64,000 nt of DNA. It comes from Streptomyces hygroscopicus (lineage in GTDB: Bacteria > Actinomycetota > Actinomycetes > Streptomycetales > Streptomycetaceae). How positions within the stretch are numbered: position 1 is the first letter of the stretch; each line of letters begins with the position of its first letter. A program made the position numbers and the translations under genes. The notes below the pieces were generated by a model. It had not been told where the DNA came from. It made no database searches and saw only the letters and a list, made by a program, of their open reading frames with translations. This document shows, one piece after another, positions 51,331 through 60,070 of this stretch. The stretch spans positions 1,054,001 to 1,118,000 of the forward strand of contig CP018627.1 in assembly GCA_002021875.1 (NCBI GenBank). Direction: 5' to 3'.

Positions 51331-51975
51331 GTGGCGGGCAGGACGGTACGGCACGAACGGGCCGATGCCACGCGTGAGGCGATCCTGGCCGCCGCGGAGC
51401 GGCTGTTCGCCGAGCGCGGGGTGTACGCGGTCTCCAACCGCCAGGTGAGCGAGGCCGCCGGACAGGGCAACAACGCGGCGGTCGGATACCACTTCGGCAC
51501 CAAGGCCGACCTGGTGCGGGCGATCGCCCGGCAACACGCCGAGCAGGTAGAGCGGTTGCGCAAGCGGCTGCTGAGCGAGATCGGCGACTCCACCGACGTA
51601 CGGGACTGGGTGGCCTGTCTGGTGCGCCCGGTCCTCGAGCATCTGGCGGAGCTGCCCAGTCCGACCTGGTACGCGCGGTTCTGCGCCCAGGTGATGACCG
51701 ACCCCGCGCTCCACGAGATCATGACCGAGGAGTCCCTGGCCTCTCCGGCGCTGCGGCACACCCTCGAAGGGTTCAACCGGTGCCTTCCGGAGCTGCCGCT
51801 CGAGGTGCACCTCGAGCGCGGCGCCATGGCGCGCAACCTGATCCTGCACATGTGCGCCGAGCGGGAGCGCGCGCTCGCCGAGAACACCGCCACGCCCCGG
51901 TCCAGCTGGCACGACGCCGCCACCGGCCTGATCGACGGCATCGTCGGGCTGTGGCTGGCGCCCGTCACCCGCTGA
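51331..51975 (+). CDS. TetR-family regulator of the P450 cassette
   Basis: A protein of about 214 residues. The N-terminal HTH is ATREAILAAAERLFAERG then NRQVSEAAGQGNNAAVGYHF, and the C-terminal half is a TetR ligand domain with LVRPVLEHLAELPSPTWYARF. GTG at 51331 is chosen because GGTGAGG lies eight bases upstream; the ATG at 51229, nine bases after the operator, would add a 34-residue basic tail. It is followed 85 bp later by a P450 gene on the same strand and probably controls the P450-ferredoxin-SDR set. Confidence 0.85.
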   Translation: MAGRTVRHERADATREAILAAAERLFAERGVYAVSNRQVSEAAGQGNNAAVGYHFGTKADLVRAIARQHAEQVERLRKRLLSEIGDSTDVRDWVACLVRPVLEHLAELPSPTWYARFCAQVMTDPALHEIMTEESLASPALRHTLEGFNRCLPELPLEVHLERGAMARNLILHMCAERERALAENTATPRSSWHDAATGLIDGIVGLWLAPVTR

Positions 51976-52060
51976 GCGCGGCTCCGCACACCAGCGGTCC
52001 GTGAGGGCCGTCGGGGGACAACGGGGGTTCCACCACACGCCTCAACGAATTGAGGGAGCG

Positions 52061-53290
52061 ATGACCAGCACAGTGAACCCGGTGGACGAACGTGCCGCGC
52101 AGGCCCCGGAGTTTCCGATGGCCAGGGCGGCGGGCTGCCCATTCGACCCGCCCCCAGGGCTGCGGGACATGCAGCAGGAGGGCCCGCTGGCGAAGGTCCG
52201 GCTGTGGGACGGCAGCACTCCGTGGCTGGTGACCCGGTATGCCGATCAGCGGGCGCTGCTGGGCGACGCCAGGGTCAGCGCCGACATCAATCGGCCCGGC
52301 TATCCCCGGCAGGCCCCGATGCCGCCCGGAGGCACAGGGGTCAGCTTCATCCTGAAGGACGACCCCGAGCACGCCCGGCTGCGGCGGATGGTGACCGCGC
52401 CGTTCGCCATCAAGCGGGTGGAGGCCATGCGGCCCGGTGTGCAGAAGATCGTGGACGATCTGGTCGACGAGCTGCTGGCCGGTCCGAACCCGGTGGACCT
52501 GGTCGAGGCGTTCGCCCTCCCGGTGCCCTCGCTGGTGATCTGCCAGCTACTCGGAGTGCCCTACGCCGACCACGACTTCTTCCAGGAGAACAGCAAGGTC
52601 ATCATCAACCGGAACGTCACGCCCGAGCAGCGGTCGACCGCCCATGGGAACCTGATCGGCTATCTGGACGACCTGATGGGCGAGAAGATCGCCCATCCCC
52701 TCGACGACCTGCTGTCCGGGCTGGCCGGGCGGGTCACGGCGGGCGAACTGGCCCGCGACGAGGCGGCACAGATGGGTGTGCTGCTACTGATCGCGGGACA
52801 TGAGACCACCGCGAACATGATCGCGCTCGGCACCCTCGCCCTCTTCGAGCACCCCGATCAGCTCGCCCTGCTGCGCGACTCCGACGACCCCAAGCTGATC
52901 TCCTCGGCGGTGGAGGAGCTGCTGCGCTATCTGCACATCACCCACAGCGGGCGGCGCCGGGTGGCGGTGGCGGACATCGAGATCGGCGGGGAGGTCATCC
53001 GCGCGGGCGAGGGGCTGATCCTGGCCAATGACATCGCCAACCGGGACCCCGGGGTGTTCGCCGAGCCCGACCGGCTGGACCTGCGGCGTGACGCCCGCCG
53101 CCATGTGGCCTTCGGCTTCGGGGTGCACCAGTGCCTGGGCCAGCCGCTGGCCCGGATGGAGCTCCAGGTCGTCTACAACACCCTCTACCGCCGCATCCCC
53201 ACCCTGCGGCCGGCCACCGAGCTGGAGCGGATCCCGTTCAAACACGACGGATCCGTCTACGGCGTCTACGAACTGCCCGTGACCTGGTGA
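52061..53290 (+). CDS. Cytochrome P450, CYP105-like
   Basis: A 409-residue soluble P450 resembling the CYP105 family of Streptomyces, which hydroxylates varied xenobiotics and natural products. The I-helix motif AGHETTAN starts near residue 245, the ExxR is EELLRYL, and the haem-binding loop FGFGVHQCLGQPLA has the axial Cys at C358. The ATG at 52061 follows GAGGGAGC. A [3Fe-4S] ferredoxin gene 14 bp downstream supplies electrons, as in the SuaC/SuaB arrangement. Controlled by the TetR upstream. The substrate is unknown. Confidence 0.93.
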   Translation: MTSTVNPVDERAAQAPEFPMARAAGCPFDPPPGLRDMQQEGPLAKVRLWDGSTPWLVTRYADQRALLGDARVSADINRPGYPRQAPMPPGGTGVSFILKDDPEHARLRRMVTAPFAIKRVEAMRPGVQKIVDDLVDELLAGPNPVDLVEAFALPVPSLVICQLLGVPYADHDFFQENSKVIINRNVTPEQRSTAHGNLIGYLDDLMGEKIAHPLDDLLSGLAGRVTAGELARDEAAQMGVLLLIAGHETTANMIALGTLALFEHPDQLALLRDSDDPKLISSAVEELLRYLHITHSGRRRVAVADIEIGGEVIRAGEGLILANDIANRDPGVFAEPDRLDLRRDARRHVAFGFGVHQCLGQPLARMELQVVYNTLYRRIPTLRPATELERIPFKHDGSVYGVYELPVTW

Positions 53291-53304
53291 CAAAGGAGAA
53301 GCTC

Positions 53305-53499
53305 ATGAAGGTGACCGTCGATCAGGACAAGTGCGTCGCTTCCGGCCAGTGTGTGGTCGCCGCGATGGAGGTCTTCGACCAGCGCGACGAGGACGGCATC
53401 GTCGTGCTGCTCAACGCCGAGCCCCCGGCCGGGCAGGCCGAGGACGTCCGGCACGCCGCGGCCGTCTGTCCGGCCCTGGCCATCGAAATCCAGGACTAG
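53305..53499 (+). CDS. [3Fe-4S] ferredoxin for P450
   Basis: A 64-residue ferredoxin. The cluster ligands are the two Cys of DKCVASGQCVV and the Cys of AVCPALAIE; the second position of the usual four-Cys set is Ala, the pattern of 3Fe-4S P450 ferredoxins. The ATG follows AAGGAGAAG. It directly follows the CYP105-like gene and is its likely electron donor. Confidence 0.92.
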   Translation: MKVTVDQDKCVASGQCVVAAMEVFDQRDEDGIVVLLNAEPPAGQAEDVRHAAAVCPALAIEIQD

Positions 53500-53567
53500 G
53501 ACCGGTTCCAGAGCCGGTTCCAGGGCCGGGTACAACATTCGGAAGACATGAGGAAGGGAAGACATCC

Positions 53568-54332
53568 GTGAGCAGCACCGATCTTCAGGATCGCGGCGTC
53601 ATCGTCACCGGAGCGGGATCGGGGATCGGCCGGGCCACGGCCCTGAGGTTCGCCGCCGAGGGGGCGAAGGTGCTGGTCGCGGATCTCGACCGGGACGGCG
53701 CCGAACAGGTCGTCGCGGCCATAGGGACACAAGGGGGCACAGCCCGCGCGGTCGTCGGCGACCTGGGCGAACAGCGGGTGGTGGACGAGGTCGTCGCCAC
53801 GGCCGTGCAGGAGTTCGGCGGCCTGGACGTCCTGGTCAACAACGCCGGCATCATGGACCGCTTCTCGGCGGTCGCGGACACCGACGACACCGAATGGAAC
53901 CGGGTGCTGCGGGTCAATCTGACGGCCCCGTTCATGCTCACCCGGGCCGCGCTGCCGCACATGCTGGCGGCGGGCCGGGGCGCGATCGTCTTCACCGCCT
54001 CGGAGGCGTCGCTGCGCGGCAGTACGGCCGGTGCCGCCTATACCGCCGCCAAGCACGGTGTGGTGGGCCTGGTGAAGTCCCTCGCGGTGATGTACCGGGA
54101 CCAGGGGATCCGGGCCAACGCGATCGCCCCCGGCGGCACCGCCACCGCCATCCGGGTCGACGCCCGGCCGGGAGAGCATGGCCCGGCGGTCATCGGAGCC
54201 CATGTCGCGACCGCCGGCCGGATCGCCACGGCCGAGGAGCAGGCCGCCGCCATCCTCTTCCTCGCCTCAGAGGCCGCGAGCAACGTCAACGGCGTCATCC
54301 TGCCCGTCGACAACGGCTGGTCGGCCGTCTGA
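53568..54332 (+). CDS. SDR-family oxidoreductase of the P450 cassette
   Basis: A 254-residue classical SDR starting with GTG at 53568 after AGGAAGGG. It shows TGAGSGIGR, NNAGIM and catalytic TASEASLRGS...YTAAKHG, with NGVILPVDNGW at the C-terminus. It lies 68 bp after the ferredoxin gene; the gap contains two copies of CCGGTTCCAG. It may oxidise or reduce the alcohol formed by the P450 to a ketone. The link is inferred from position. Confidence 0.86.
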   Translation: MSSTDLQDRGVIVTGAGSGIGRATALRFAAEGAKVLVADLDRDGAEQVVAAIGTQGGTARAVVGDLGEQRVVDEVVATAVQEFGGLDVLVNNAGIMDRFSAVADTDDTEWNRVLRVNLTAPFMLTRAALPHMLAAGRGAIVFTASEASLRGSTAGAAYTAAKHGVVGLVKSLAVMYRDQGIRANAIAPGGTATAIRVDARPGEHGPAVIGAHVATAGRIATAEEQAAAILFLASEAASNVNGVILPVDNGWSAV

Positions 54333-54486
54333 TCCGATGCCGGGCCGATCACACTGGCCTGTTTTCGATGTTGCTCAAGGTGACGGCGGCTCATTAGAGT
54401 GGTTGTTGAGAATTAAAGGAAATTTGTCACGGCTTTCCCCTGTCATCGCGCTCCCCACGGCATCGCGCTCTTGAAAGGAAGGCACT

Positions 54487-56091
54487 GTGCACAACCAACC
54501 TCTCCACTCTTCCGAGGCTCTTGACTACCTTGTCATCGGTGCCGGCCCCGCCGGCCTCCAGCTCGGGCATCTGCTGGCGACGGCGGGCCACACCTACCGG
54601 ATCCTGGAAGCCGGGAACAGACCGGGCACCTTCTTTCAAAAGTTCCCCCGCCACCGCCAGCTGATCTCCAGCAACAAGGTGCACACCGGTATCGACGACC
54701 CCGAGTTCAACCTCCGGATGGACTGGAACTCCCTGCTGTCCCCCGATCCGGAGCTGCTGTTCACCCGTTACAGCAAGCGCTACTTCCCGGCCGCCGACGA
54801 CTATGTGCGTTATCTGGCCGACTTCGCCGAGGCGTTCGACCTCGACATCGCCTTTGACACCCGGGCTGTGCGGATCCGCCGTGACGACGACGGCTTCACC
54901 GTCACCGATCAGCACGGCGGCGACCACCGCGGCCGCCGGCTGGTGATGGCCACCGGGGTGAGCCGGCCCCATATCCCCGATGTGCCCGGTATCGAGACCG
55001 CCGAGGACTACTCCGATGTCTCGGTGGACCCGGAGGACTTCACCGACCAGCGCGTCCTGATCCTCGGCAAGGGCAACTCCGCGCTGGAGACGGCCGACAA
55101 CCTCATCGAGACGGCCGCCGTCATCCATGTGGCCGGACCGCACAGCCTGCGGCTGGCGTGGAAGAGCCACTATGTGGGCCATCTGCGCGCCGTCAATAAC
55201 AACTTCCTCGACACATACCAGCTCAAATCACAGAACGCCATACTCGACGGCAATGTGCTCTCGATCGAGAAGGAGCCGGGCGACGGCGGCCAGTACCGAG
55301 TACGGTTCAGCTTCTCCCGGGCGAACGAGGTCGTGAAGGAGATCCCCTACGACCGGATCATCGTGTGCACCGGCTTCCGCTTCGACGCCTCGCCGTTCGA
55401 CCCCGAGTGCCGCCCCGACCTGGTCATCAACGACCGCTTCGCCGCCCTCACACCGGCGTACGAGTCGGTCAATGTGCCCGGACTGTACTTCGCCGGCACC
55501 CTCACCCAGCAGCGCGACTTCAAGAAGTCCACCAACGGCTTCATCCATGGATTCCGCTACGGCGTACGGGCGTTGAGCCGCATTCTCGACGAACGCCACC
55601 ATGACCGCGCCTGGCCGGCCCAGCCGCTGGCCACCGACCCGTCCGCGCTGGCGGACGCCGTAGTGGCGCGGGTCAACCGCAGTTCCGCGCTGTGGCAGCA
55701 GTTCGGTGTGATCGGCGACCTGCTGGTCGCGGCCAACGGCGACCAGGCCCGCTACCACGAGGAGGTGCCGGTCGCCTACGCCCATGAAAGCCCCCTGACG
55801 GCGGGCGCCGACTACTTCATCGTCACCCTGGAGTACGGCCCCGACCACGACAAGGTCGATCCCTTCGACATCACGGTGCGCCGGGCGGCCCAGAACTCGG
55901 TCGGGGAAGCCTTGGACGCCTCCTATCTGCATCCGGTGATCCGCCACTTCCGGGGCGGTGAACTCCTCGGCACCCACCACATGGCCGAGAACCTGGAGAA
56001 CGAGTGGAACCATCCGAAGGTCCACCACGCCCCGCTGGTCGAGTTCTTCGCGCGTGAGCTGGACGCGCAACCCGCCGGCGCAGGGCGGTGA
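54487..56091 (+). CDS. FAD-dependent pyridine-nucleotide oxidoreductase, FMO-like
   Basis: A 534-residue flavoprotein with two Rossmann motifs: GAGPAGLQLG near residue 18 for FAD and GKGNSALETA near residue 200 for NAD(P)H. The FATGY-like motif of monooxygenases is represented by IVCTGFRFD. It resembles FOXRED2-type and flavin monooxygenase-like enzymes, so hydroxylation or N-oxidation of a small substrate is possible. GTG at 54487 follows GAAAGGAAGG. It opens a tight rightward operon with the FMN oxidase (9-bp gap), aberrant P450 and antiporter. Confidence 0.82.
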   Translation: MHNQPLHSSEALDYLVIGAGPAGLQLGHLLATAGHTYRILEAGNRPGTFFQKFPRHRQLISSNKVHTGIDDPEFNLRMDWNSLLSPDPELLFTRYSKRYFPAADDYVRYLADFAEAFDLDIAFDTRAVRIRRDDDGFTVTDQHGGDHRGRRLVMATGVSRPHIPDVPGIETAEDYSDVSVDPEDFTDQRVLILGKGNSALETADNLIETAAVIHVAGPHSLRLAWKSHYVGHLRAVNNNFLDTYQLKSQNAILDGNVLSIEKEPGDGGQYRVRFSFSRANEVVKEIPYDRIIVCTGFRFDASPFDPECRPDLVINDRFAALTPAYESVNVPGLYFAGTLTQQRDFKKSTNGFIHGFRYGVRALSRILDERHHDRAWPAQPLATDPSALADAVVARVNRSSALWQQFGVIGDLLVAANGDQARYHEEVPVAYAHESPLTAGADYFIVTLEYGPDHDKVDPFDITVRRAAQNSVGEALDASYLHPVIRHFRGGELLGTHHMAENLENEWNHPKVHHAPLVEFFARELDAQPAGAGR

Positions 56092-56100
56092 CACCGCGCC

Positions 56101-57219
56101 ATGCTGATGACCGTCCAGGACTTCGAAACCGCCGCCCGGACGAGACTCGACCCCGTCCACGCCGACTTCATCGCCGGTGGCGCCGGGGACGAGATCACCG
56201 TACGGGCCAATGAAGAGGCGTTCCGGCGGCTGCGGCTGCTGCCCAGGGTGCTGCGCGGCAACACCGAGCGGTCGCTGGACATCACCGTGCTCGGCAGCCG
56301 CGCGCGGACGCCGATCCTGCTCTCACCGACCGCCTTCCACAAACTCCTCGTCGAGGAAGGGGAGTTGGCCACCGCACGAGCCGCCACCGCCCTCGGCGCG
56401 ATCATGATCGTGAGCATGGCGTCCACAGTGGCGGTGGAGGACATCGCGGAGGCCACCCGTGGCGCCGGTGGGGGCGGCGACCCGGCGCCCCTGTGGTTCC
56501 AGCTCTACCTCCAGCCGGACCTGGAGTTCACCCGGTCCCTGGTGCGGCGGGCCACCGACGCGGGGTGCACCGCGCTGGTGGTCACCGTGGACTCCCCGGT
56601 GCGCGGCGCACACGAGCGCGATCTGCGCAACGGCTTCCTCGACCTCCCGGAAGGACTGCGCTGCGAGCACATGGCCGATCCGCGCGAGGGCGGCCGGGTG
56701 CGGCCGATCGCCATGTCGGCGGAGATCTCCTGGACCCATATCGACTGGCTGCGCGGGATCACCTCGCTGCCGATCCTGCTCAAGGGCGCCCTGCACCCCG
56801 AGGACGCCCGGCTGGCGGTGCGCCACGGCGTCGACGGGCTGCTGCTGTCCAACCACGGGGGCCGTCAGCTGGACACCGTGCCCGCCACGATCGAGCTCCT
56901 CCCCGAGATCCACGCGGCGGTGGCCGGACGGATCCCGATCGTGCTGGACGGCGGTGTGCGGCGGGGCACCGATGTGGTCAAGGCGCTGGCGCTCGGCGCG
57001 TCCGCCGTGGGCATCGGCCGGCCGGTGATGTGGGCCCTGGCCGAGGGCGGCGAGAAGGGCGTACGGCGGCTGCTGGAGCTGCTGCGCGAGGAGCTCGACC
57101 AGGCGCTCGCGCTGTGCGGCGCCTCCGGTGTCCAGGACCTCACCCCGGATCTGGTGCGCGCCCCGGTATGGCCTCCCACCTACGCCTCCGCCACTCCGCC
57201 CGGTGGAGTGGTCTCATGA
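56101..57219 (+). CDS. FMN-dependent alpha-hydroxyacid oxidase
   Basis: A 372-residue member of the lactate/glycolate oxidase family that oxidises 2-hydroxy acids to 2-keto acids. FMN- and substrate-binding residues appear as LPRVLRG, PTAFHKL, QLYLQPD and the catalytic-His motif SNHGGRQLD, followed by VLDGGVRRGTDVVKALALGA. The usual N-terminal Tyr of the active site appears as Phe in DFIAGGAGDE. The start at 56101 could be 56107. The stop overlaps the ATG of the P450-like gene (ATGA). Within this cassette it may act on a hydroxyacid side chain. Confidence 0.87.
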   Translation: MLMTVQDFETAARTRLDPVHADFIAGGAGDEITVRANEEAFRRLRLLPRVLRGNTERSLDITVLGSRARTPILLSPTAFHKLLVEEGELATARAATALGAIMIVSMASTVAVEDIAEATRGAGGGGDPAPLWFQLYLQPDLEFTRSLVRRATDAGCTALVVTVDSPVRGAHERDLRNGFLDLPEGLRCEHMADPREGGRVRPIAMSAEISWTHIDWLRGITSLPILLKGALHPEDARLAVRHGVDGLLLSNHGGRQLDTVPATIELLPEIHAAVAGRIPIVLDGGVRRGTDVVKALALGASAVGIGRPVMWALAEGGEKGVRRLLELLREELDQALALCGASGVQDLTPDLVRAPVWPPTYASATPPGGVVS

Positions 57220-58649
57220 GCCGCCTCGGACGGGCGGCCACCGGTGCGGCGGCCGTGGCGCTGACGGCCAGCCTGCCGCACTGGCTGCCCCGGCTGGTGA
57301 TCGACCTGCGGGTGCGCCTCTTCGCGCAGGTCAACGGCGAGGAGGGAATTCCGGCACCCGGCCGTGAGGTGCCCGTCGAGGAGTTCAAACGGGTCTACGG
57401 GCATCCGGCCGCGAACGGCCGCAGCCGCGGCGCCGCCCTATCCGACCTCTTCTGGTACTGGCTCTCCCCCGGCCCCGAGGTCCATCAGGAGCACCTGGAA
57501 CCCGGCCCGCGGTACGACGAGGTGGCCAGGACGACCCGGCAGATCCTCGCCGGGCTCTCCCGGGAGCGGTGGAGCGAACTGGTCGGCCGCTGCACCCGGC
57601 GGGTGCTCGATGAACTCGACCAGGACACCGGCGGATACGGCACCCGGGAGCACCGGGTGCGGCTGCGCGATCTGATGATGCCGGTGTGGGCCGAGGTCTA
57701 CTACGAAGTGGTGTTCCGCGAACCGTGCCCACGCCATGTCCGGGACCTGATCGTCGGCAACGCCGACGACGTGGTCAGCGCCCTGAAGTGCACCAGCCTC
57801 CGCCATATGGACCGGCGGAACCGGCTCACCGCGTATCTGCGCGAACGGCTGGCGAGCGATCCCCCGCCGGTCGCGCTGCCGTCGCTGCTCAGCCGGCGGG
57901 AGCAGGCGTACTACCTCCAGGGCACGTTCTTCAACACCGCCGTGGTGCAGACGTCGGAGGCGATGGCCCATCTGCTGCTGGCACTCGCCACGCACCAGAG
58001 CGTCCAGGACCGACTGCTCTCCGGCGAGGAGGACGCCGACTACCTGGACCATGTCATCAACGAGACGCTCCAGCACTTCCCGCTGTTCGGCGTGGCCCAC
58101 CGCATCACCACCGGGGAGATCCCCCGGGCCGACAGACCTCCGATACCCACGGGTTCGGTCCTGCTGTTCAACTACCCCGAGTATCAGCAGTCGGGAGCCA
58201 CCGGCCCACAGCGGTTCAACCCCGGCCGCTGGCTGTCCGCCGACACCCGGCCCTCGGCGTTCATCCCGTTCGGCGTGACCGCCAACCGGCCCTGCCCGGC
58301 CCGTGGTTTCGCCGTGCTGACCATGCGGGTCGCGGCCGAGGAGATACTGCGGCGCTTCCGGCTGGAGTCCACGGCCGAGCACACCCGGTCGCTGCCCAGC
58401 CGTGGCCCCTGTCTGCTGATCCCGCACACCGACCGGTCGGCCCCGGCGGGCCGGAGACCGGCCGGGCGGGCGGCGAGGCTCACCGGTATGCGGCTGGGCG
58501 ACCGATGGGCGGCCATCCCGCGCAGCCTCACCCAACTGGTGCTCGGCGGCTACATGGTGTGGGACGCCCGGCGCCAGGGACTGTGCCGGAACTACTTCGC
58601 CACAGCGTCCGGCGACACCGCCGAACCCGCCGTCGCGGTCAGCCGTTGA
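57216..58649 (+). CDS. Aberrant cytochrome P450 lacking the ExxR arginine
   Basis: A 477-residue P450-fold protein with a hydrophobic N-terminal segment (about residues 8-27) that may tether it to the membrane. The K-helix motif reads ETLQ (E283 to Q286), so the invariant Arg is Gln. The haem loop FGVTANRPCPARG keeps a Cys (C360) but has one extra residue before it than canonical P450s, and no standard AGxET I-helix motif is visible. CYP157 members of Streptomyces also lack ExxR, so it may still bind haem. It is coupled to the hydroxyacid oxidase gene, and the antiporter gene follows 12 bp later. Confidence 0.75.
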   Translation: MSRLGRAATGAAAVALTASLPHWLPRLVIDLRVRLFAQVNGEEGIPAPGREVPVEEFKRVYGHPAANGRSRGAALSDLFWYWLSPGPEVHQEHLEPGPRYDEVARTTRQILAGLSRERWSELVGRCTRRVLDELDQDTGGYGTREHRVRLRDLMMPVWAEVYYEVVFREPCPRHVRDLIVGNADDVVSALKCTSLRHMDRRNRLTAYLRERLASDPPPVALPSLLSRREQAYYLQGTFFNTAVVQTSEAMAHLLLALATHQSVQDRLLSGEEDADYLDHVINETLQHFPLFGVAHRITTGEIPRADRPPIPTGSVLLFNYPEYQQSGATGPQRFNPGRWLSADTRPSAFIPFGVTANRPCPARGFAVLTMRVAAEEILRRFRLESTAEHTRSLPSRGPCLLIPHTDRSAPAGRRPAGRAARLTGMRLGDRWAAIPRSLTQLVLGGYMVWDARRQGLCRNYFATASGDTAEPAVAVSR

Positions 58650-58661
58650 GGAGGATGAGAG

Positions 58662-59939
58662 ATGAGTCCCACTGAGCTCGCCCCTGCCTTCTTCATCGCC
58701 GCCGTGGTGATCCTGCTGACCTGCCGTCTGGTGGTGATGGCGACCGGCCGGTTCGGCCAGCCTCCGGTGGTCGGGGAGATGATCGCCGGTGTGCTGCTCG
58801 GCCCGTCGCTCTTCGGGCTGGTGGCTCCGGGCGCCTCGGACGCGGTCTTCCCGCCGGAGCTCATACCGGTGCTGTACGTGGCCGGGCAGATCGGCCTGGT
58901 GGCCCTGATGTTCCACGCGGGGTACGAATTCCGGGCCCACGCGGGCAAGGGGCTGGCCGGAACCGCGGTGACGGTCTCCGCCGCCGGGGTGGTGGTCCCG
59001 CTACTGCTGGGCGTGGGACTGACCTTCGCCGCCCACGGCCACGTCCCCATCTTCGTCGACGGGGTCTCGGTCTGGGTGACCGCGGCCTTCGTCGGGGTCA
59101 CCCTCGCCATCACCGCCTTCCCGATGCTGGCCCGCATCATCACCGAGCAGGGGATCTCCGGGACCCGGCACGGTTCGCTGTCCCTCGCCTCGGGGGCCAC
59201 CGACGACGCGGCCGCCTGGCTCATGCTCGCCGGGGTGCTGAGCGTGGCCTCGGAGAAGACAGGACCGATCGTCAAGGCGCTGGGCGGTTCGCTGGTCTTC
59301 GTGGCCGTCCTGCTCCTGGTGGGTCGGCGCCTGCTGGCGTGGATCATGACCAGGCCGGGGCTGAGCGACGAGACCCGGCTGCTGTTCACGGTCGCGGTGC
59401 TGTTCTGCGGCGCCTGGTTCACCGACACCATCCAGCTGTACGCGGTCTTCGGGGCGTTCTGCGTCGGGCTGGCCATGCCCCGCCACGAGGCGTCCGAGCG
59501 GGTGGTGCGGACCATCCAGGGGGCGACCCAGGTCATCTTCGTGCCGATGTTCTTCACGTACTCGGGTCTGAACACCCGCTTCGATGTGTTCGCCGACCCG
59601 GCCGTGATGGCGTTCGGCGCGGTCTGCGTCGTGCTCGCGTCGATCGGCAAGTTCGGCGGTTGCTGGGCGGCCGCCAAGCTGTGCGGGGAGCCGGGTTCGG
59701 TGGCGGTCAGGGTCGGCGCCCTGATGAACGCCCGCGGGCTGATGCAGCTCATCGCGCTCAACATCGGGCTGTCGGCCGGGATCGTCGGCGATGAGCTGTT
59801 CGCGGCGCTGGTCCTGGTGGCGCTGGCGACCACGGTGATGACGGTCCCGGTGCTCAACTGGCTGGACCGCCGGGACGCCAGATCCCGAACGGCCGGGGAG
59901 CCGAGCGACACCGCGGCGGCGGTGCCGGCCGGGAGCTGA
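58662..59939 (+). CDS. Cation:proton antiporter, CPA2 family
   Basis: A 425-residue membrane protein with about twelve hydrophobic segments. The family core includes GEMIAGVLLGPSLFG near residue 40 and the conserved Asp pair in SGATDDAAAWL near residue 180. It exchanges Na+ or K+ for protons. Antiporters occur as self-protection in ionophore gene clusters, and this one is the last gene of the four-gene redox operon. It ends 20 bp before a hairpin terminator. Confidence 0.88.
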   Translation: MSPTELAPAFFIAAVVILLTCRLVVMATGRFGQPPVVGEMIAGVLLGPSLFGLVAPGASDAVFPPELIPVLYVAGQIGLVALMFHAGYEFRAHAGKGLAGTAVTVSAAGVVVPLLLGVGLTFAAHGHVPIFVDGVSVWVTAAFVGVTLAITAFPMLARIITEQGISGTRHGSLSLASGATDDAAAWLMLAGVLSVASEKTGPIVKALGGSLVFVAVLLLVGRRLLAWIMTRPGLSDETRLLFTVAVLFCGAWFTDTIQLYAVFGAFCVGLAMPRHEASERVVRTIQGATQVIFVPMFFTYSGLNTRFDVFADPAVMAFGAVCVVLASIGKFGGCWAAAKLCGEPGSVAVRVGALMNARGLMQLIALNIGLSAGIVGDELFAALVLVALATTVMTVPVLNWLDRRDARSRTAGEPSDTAAAVPAGS

Positions 59940-59959
59940 ACACCGCCCAGCGCACGGAA

Positions 59960-59994
59960 GACGTCCCGGTATGCACTCGGCATGCCGGGACGTC
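59960..59994. terminator. Hairpin after antiporter gene
   Basis: Inverted repeat GACGTCCCGG / CCGGGACGTC enclosing a 15-bp centre that itself has partial symmetry. It lies 20 bp after the antiporter stop and before the convergent ligase gene. Confidence 0.7.
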
Positions 59995-60070
59995 CTGGCG
60001 TGTCAGGCCACGGCCGGCCGCGACTCGTCGCAGGCCGGCGTCTCCCGGCCGGACCGGCTGACCCGCGCCG

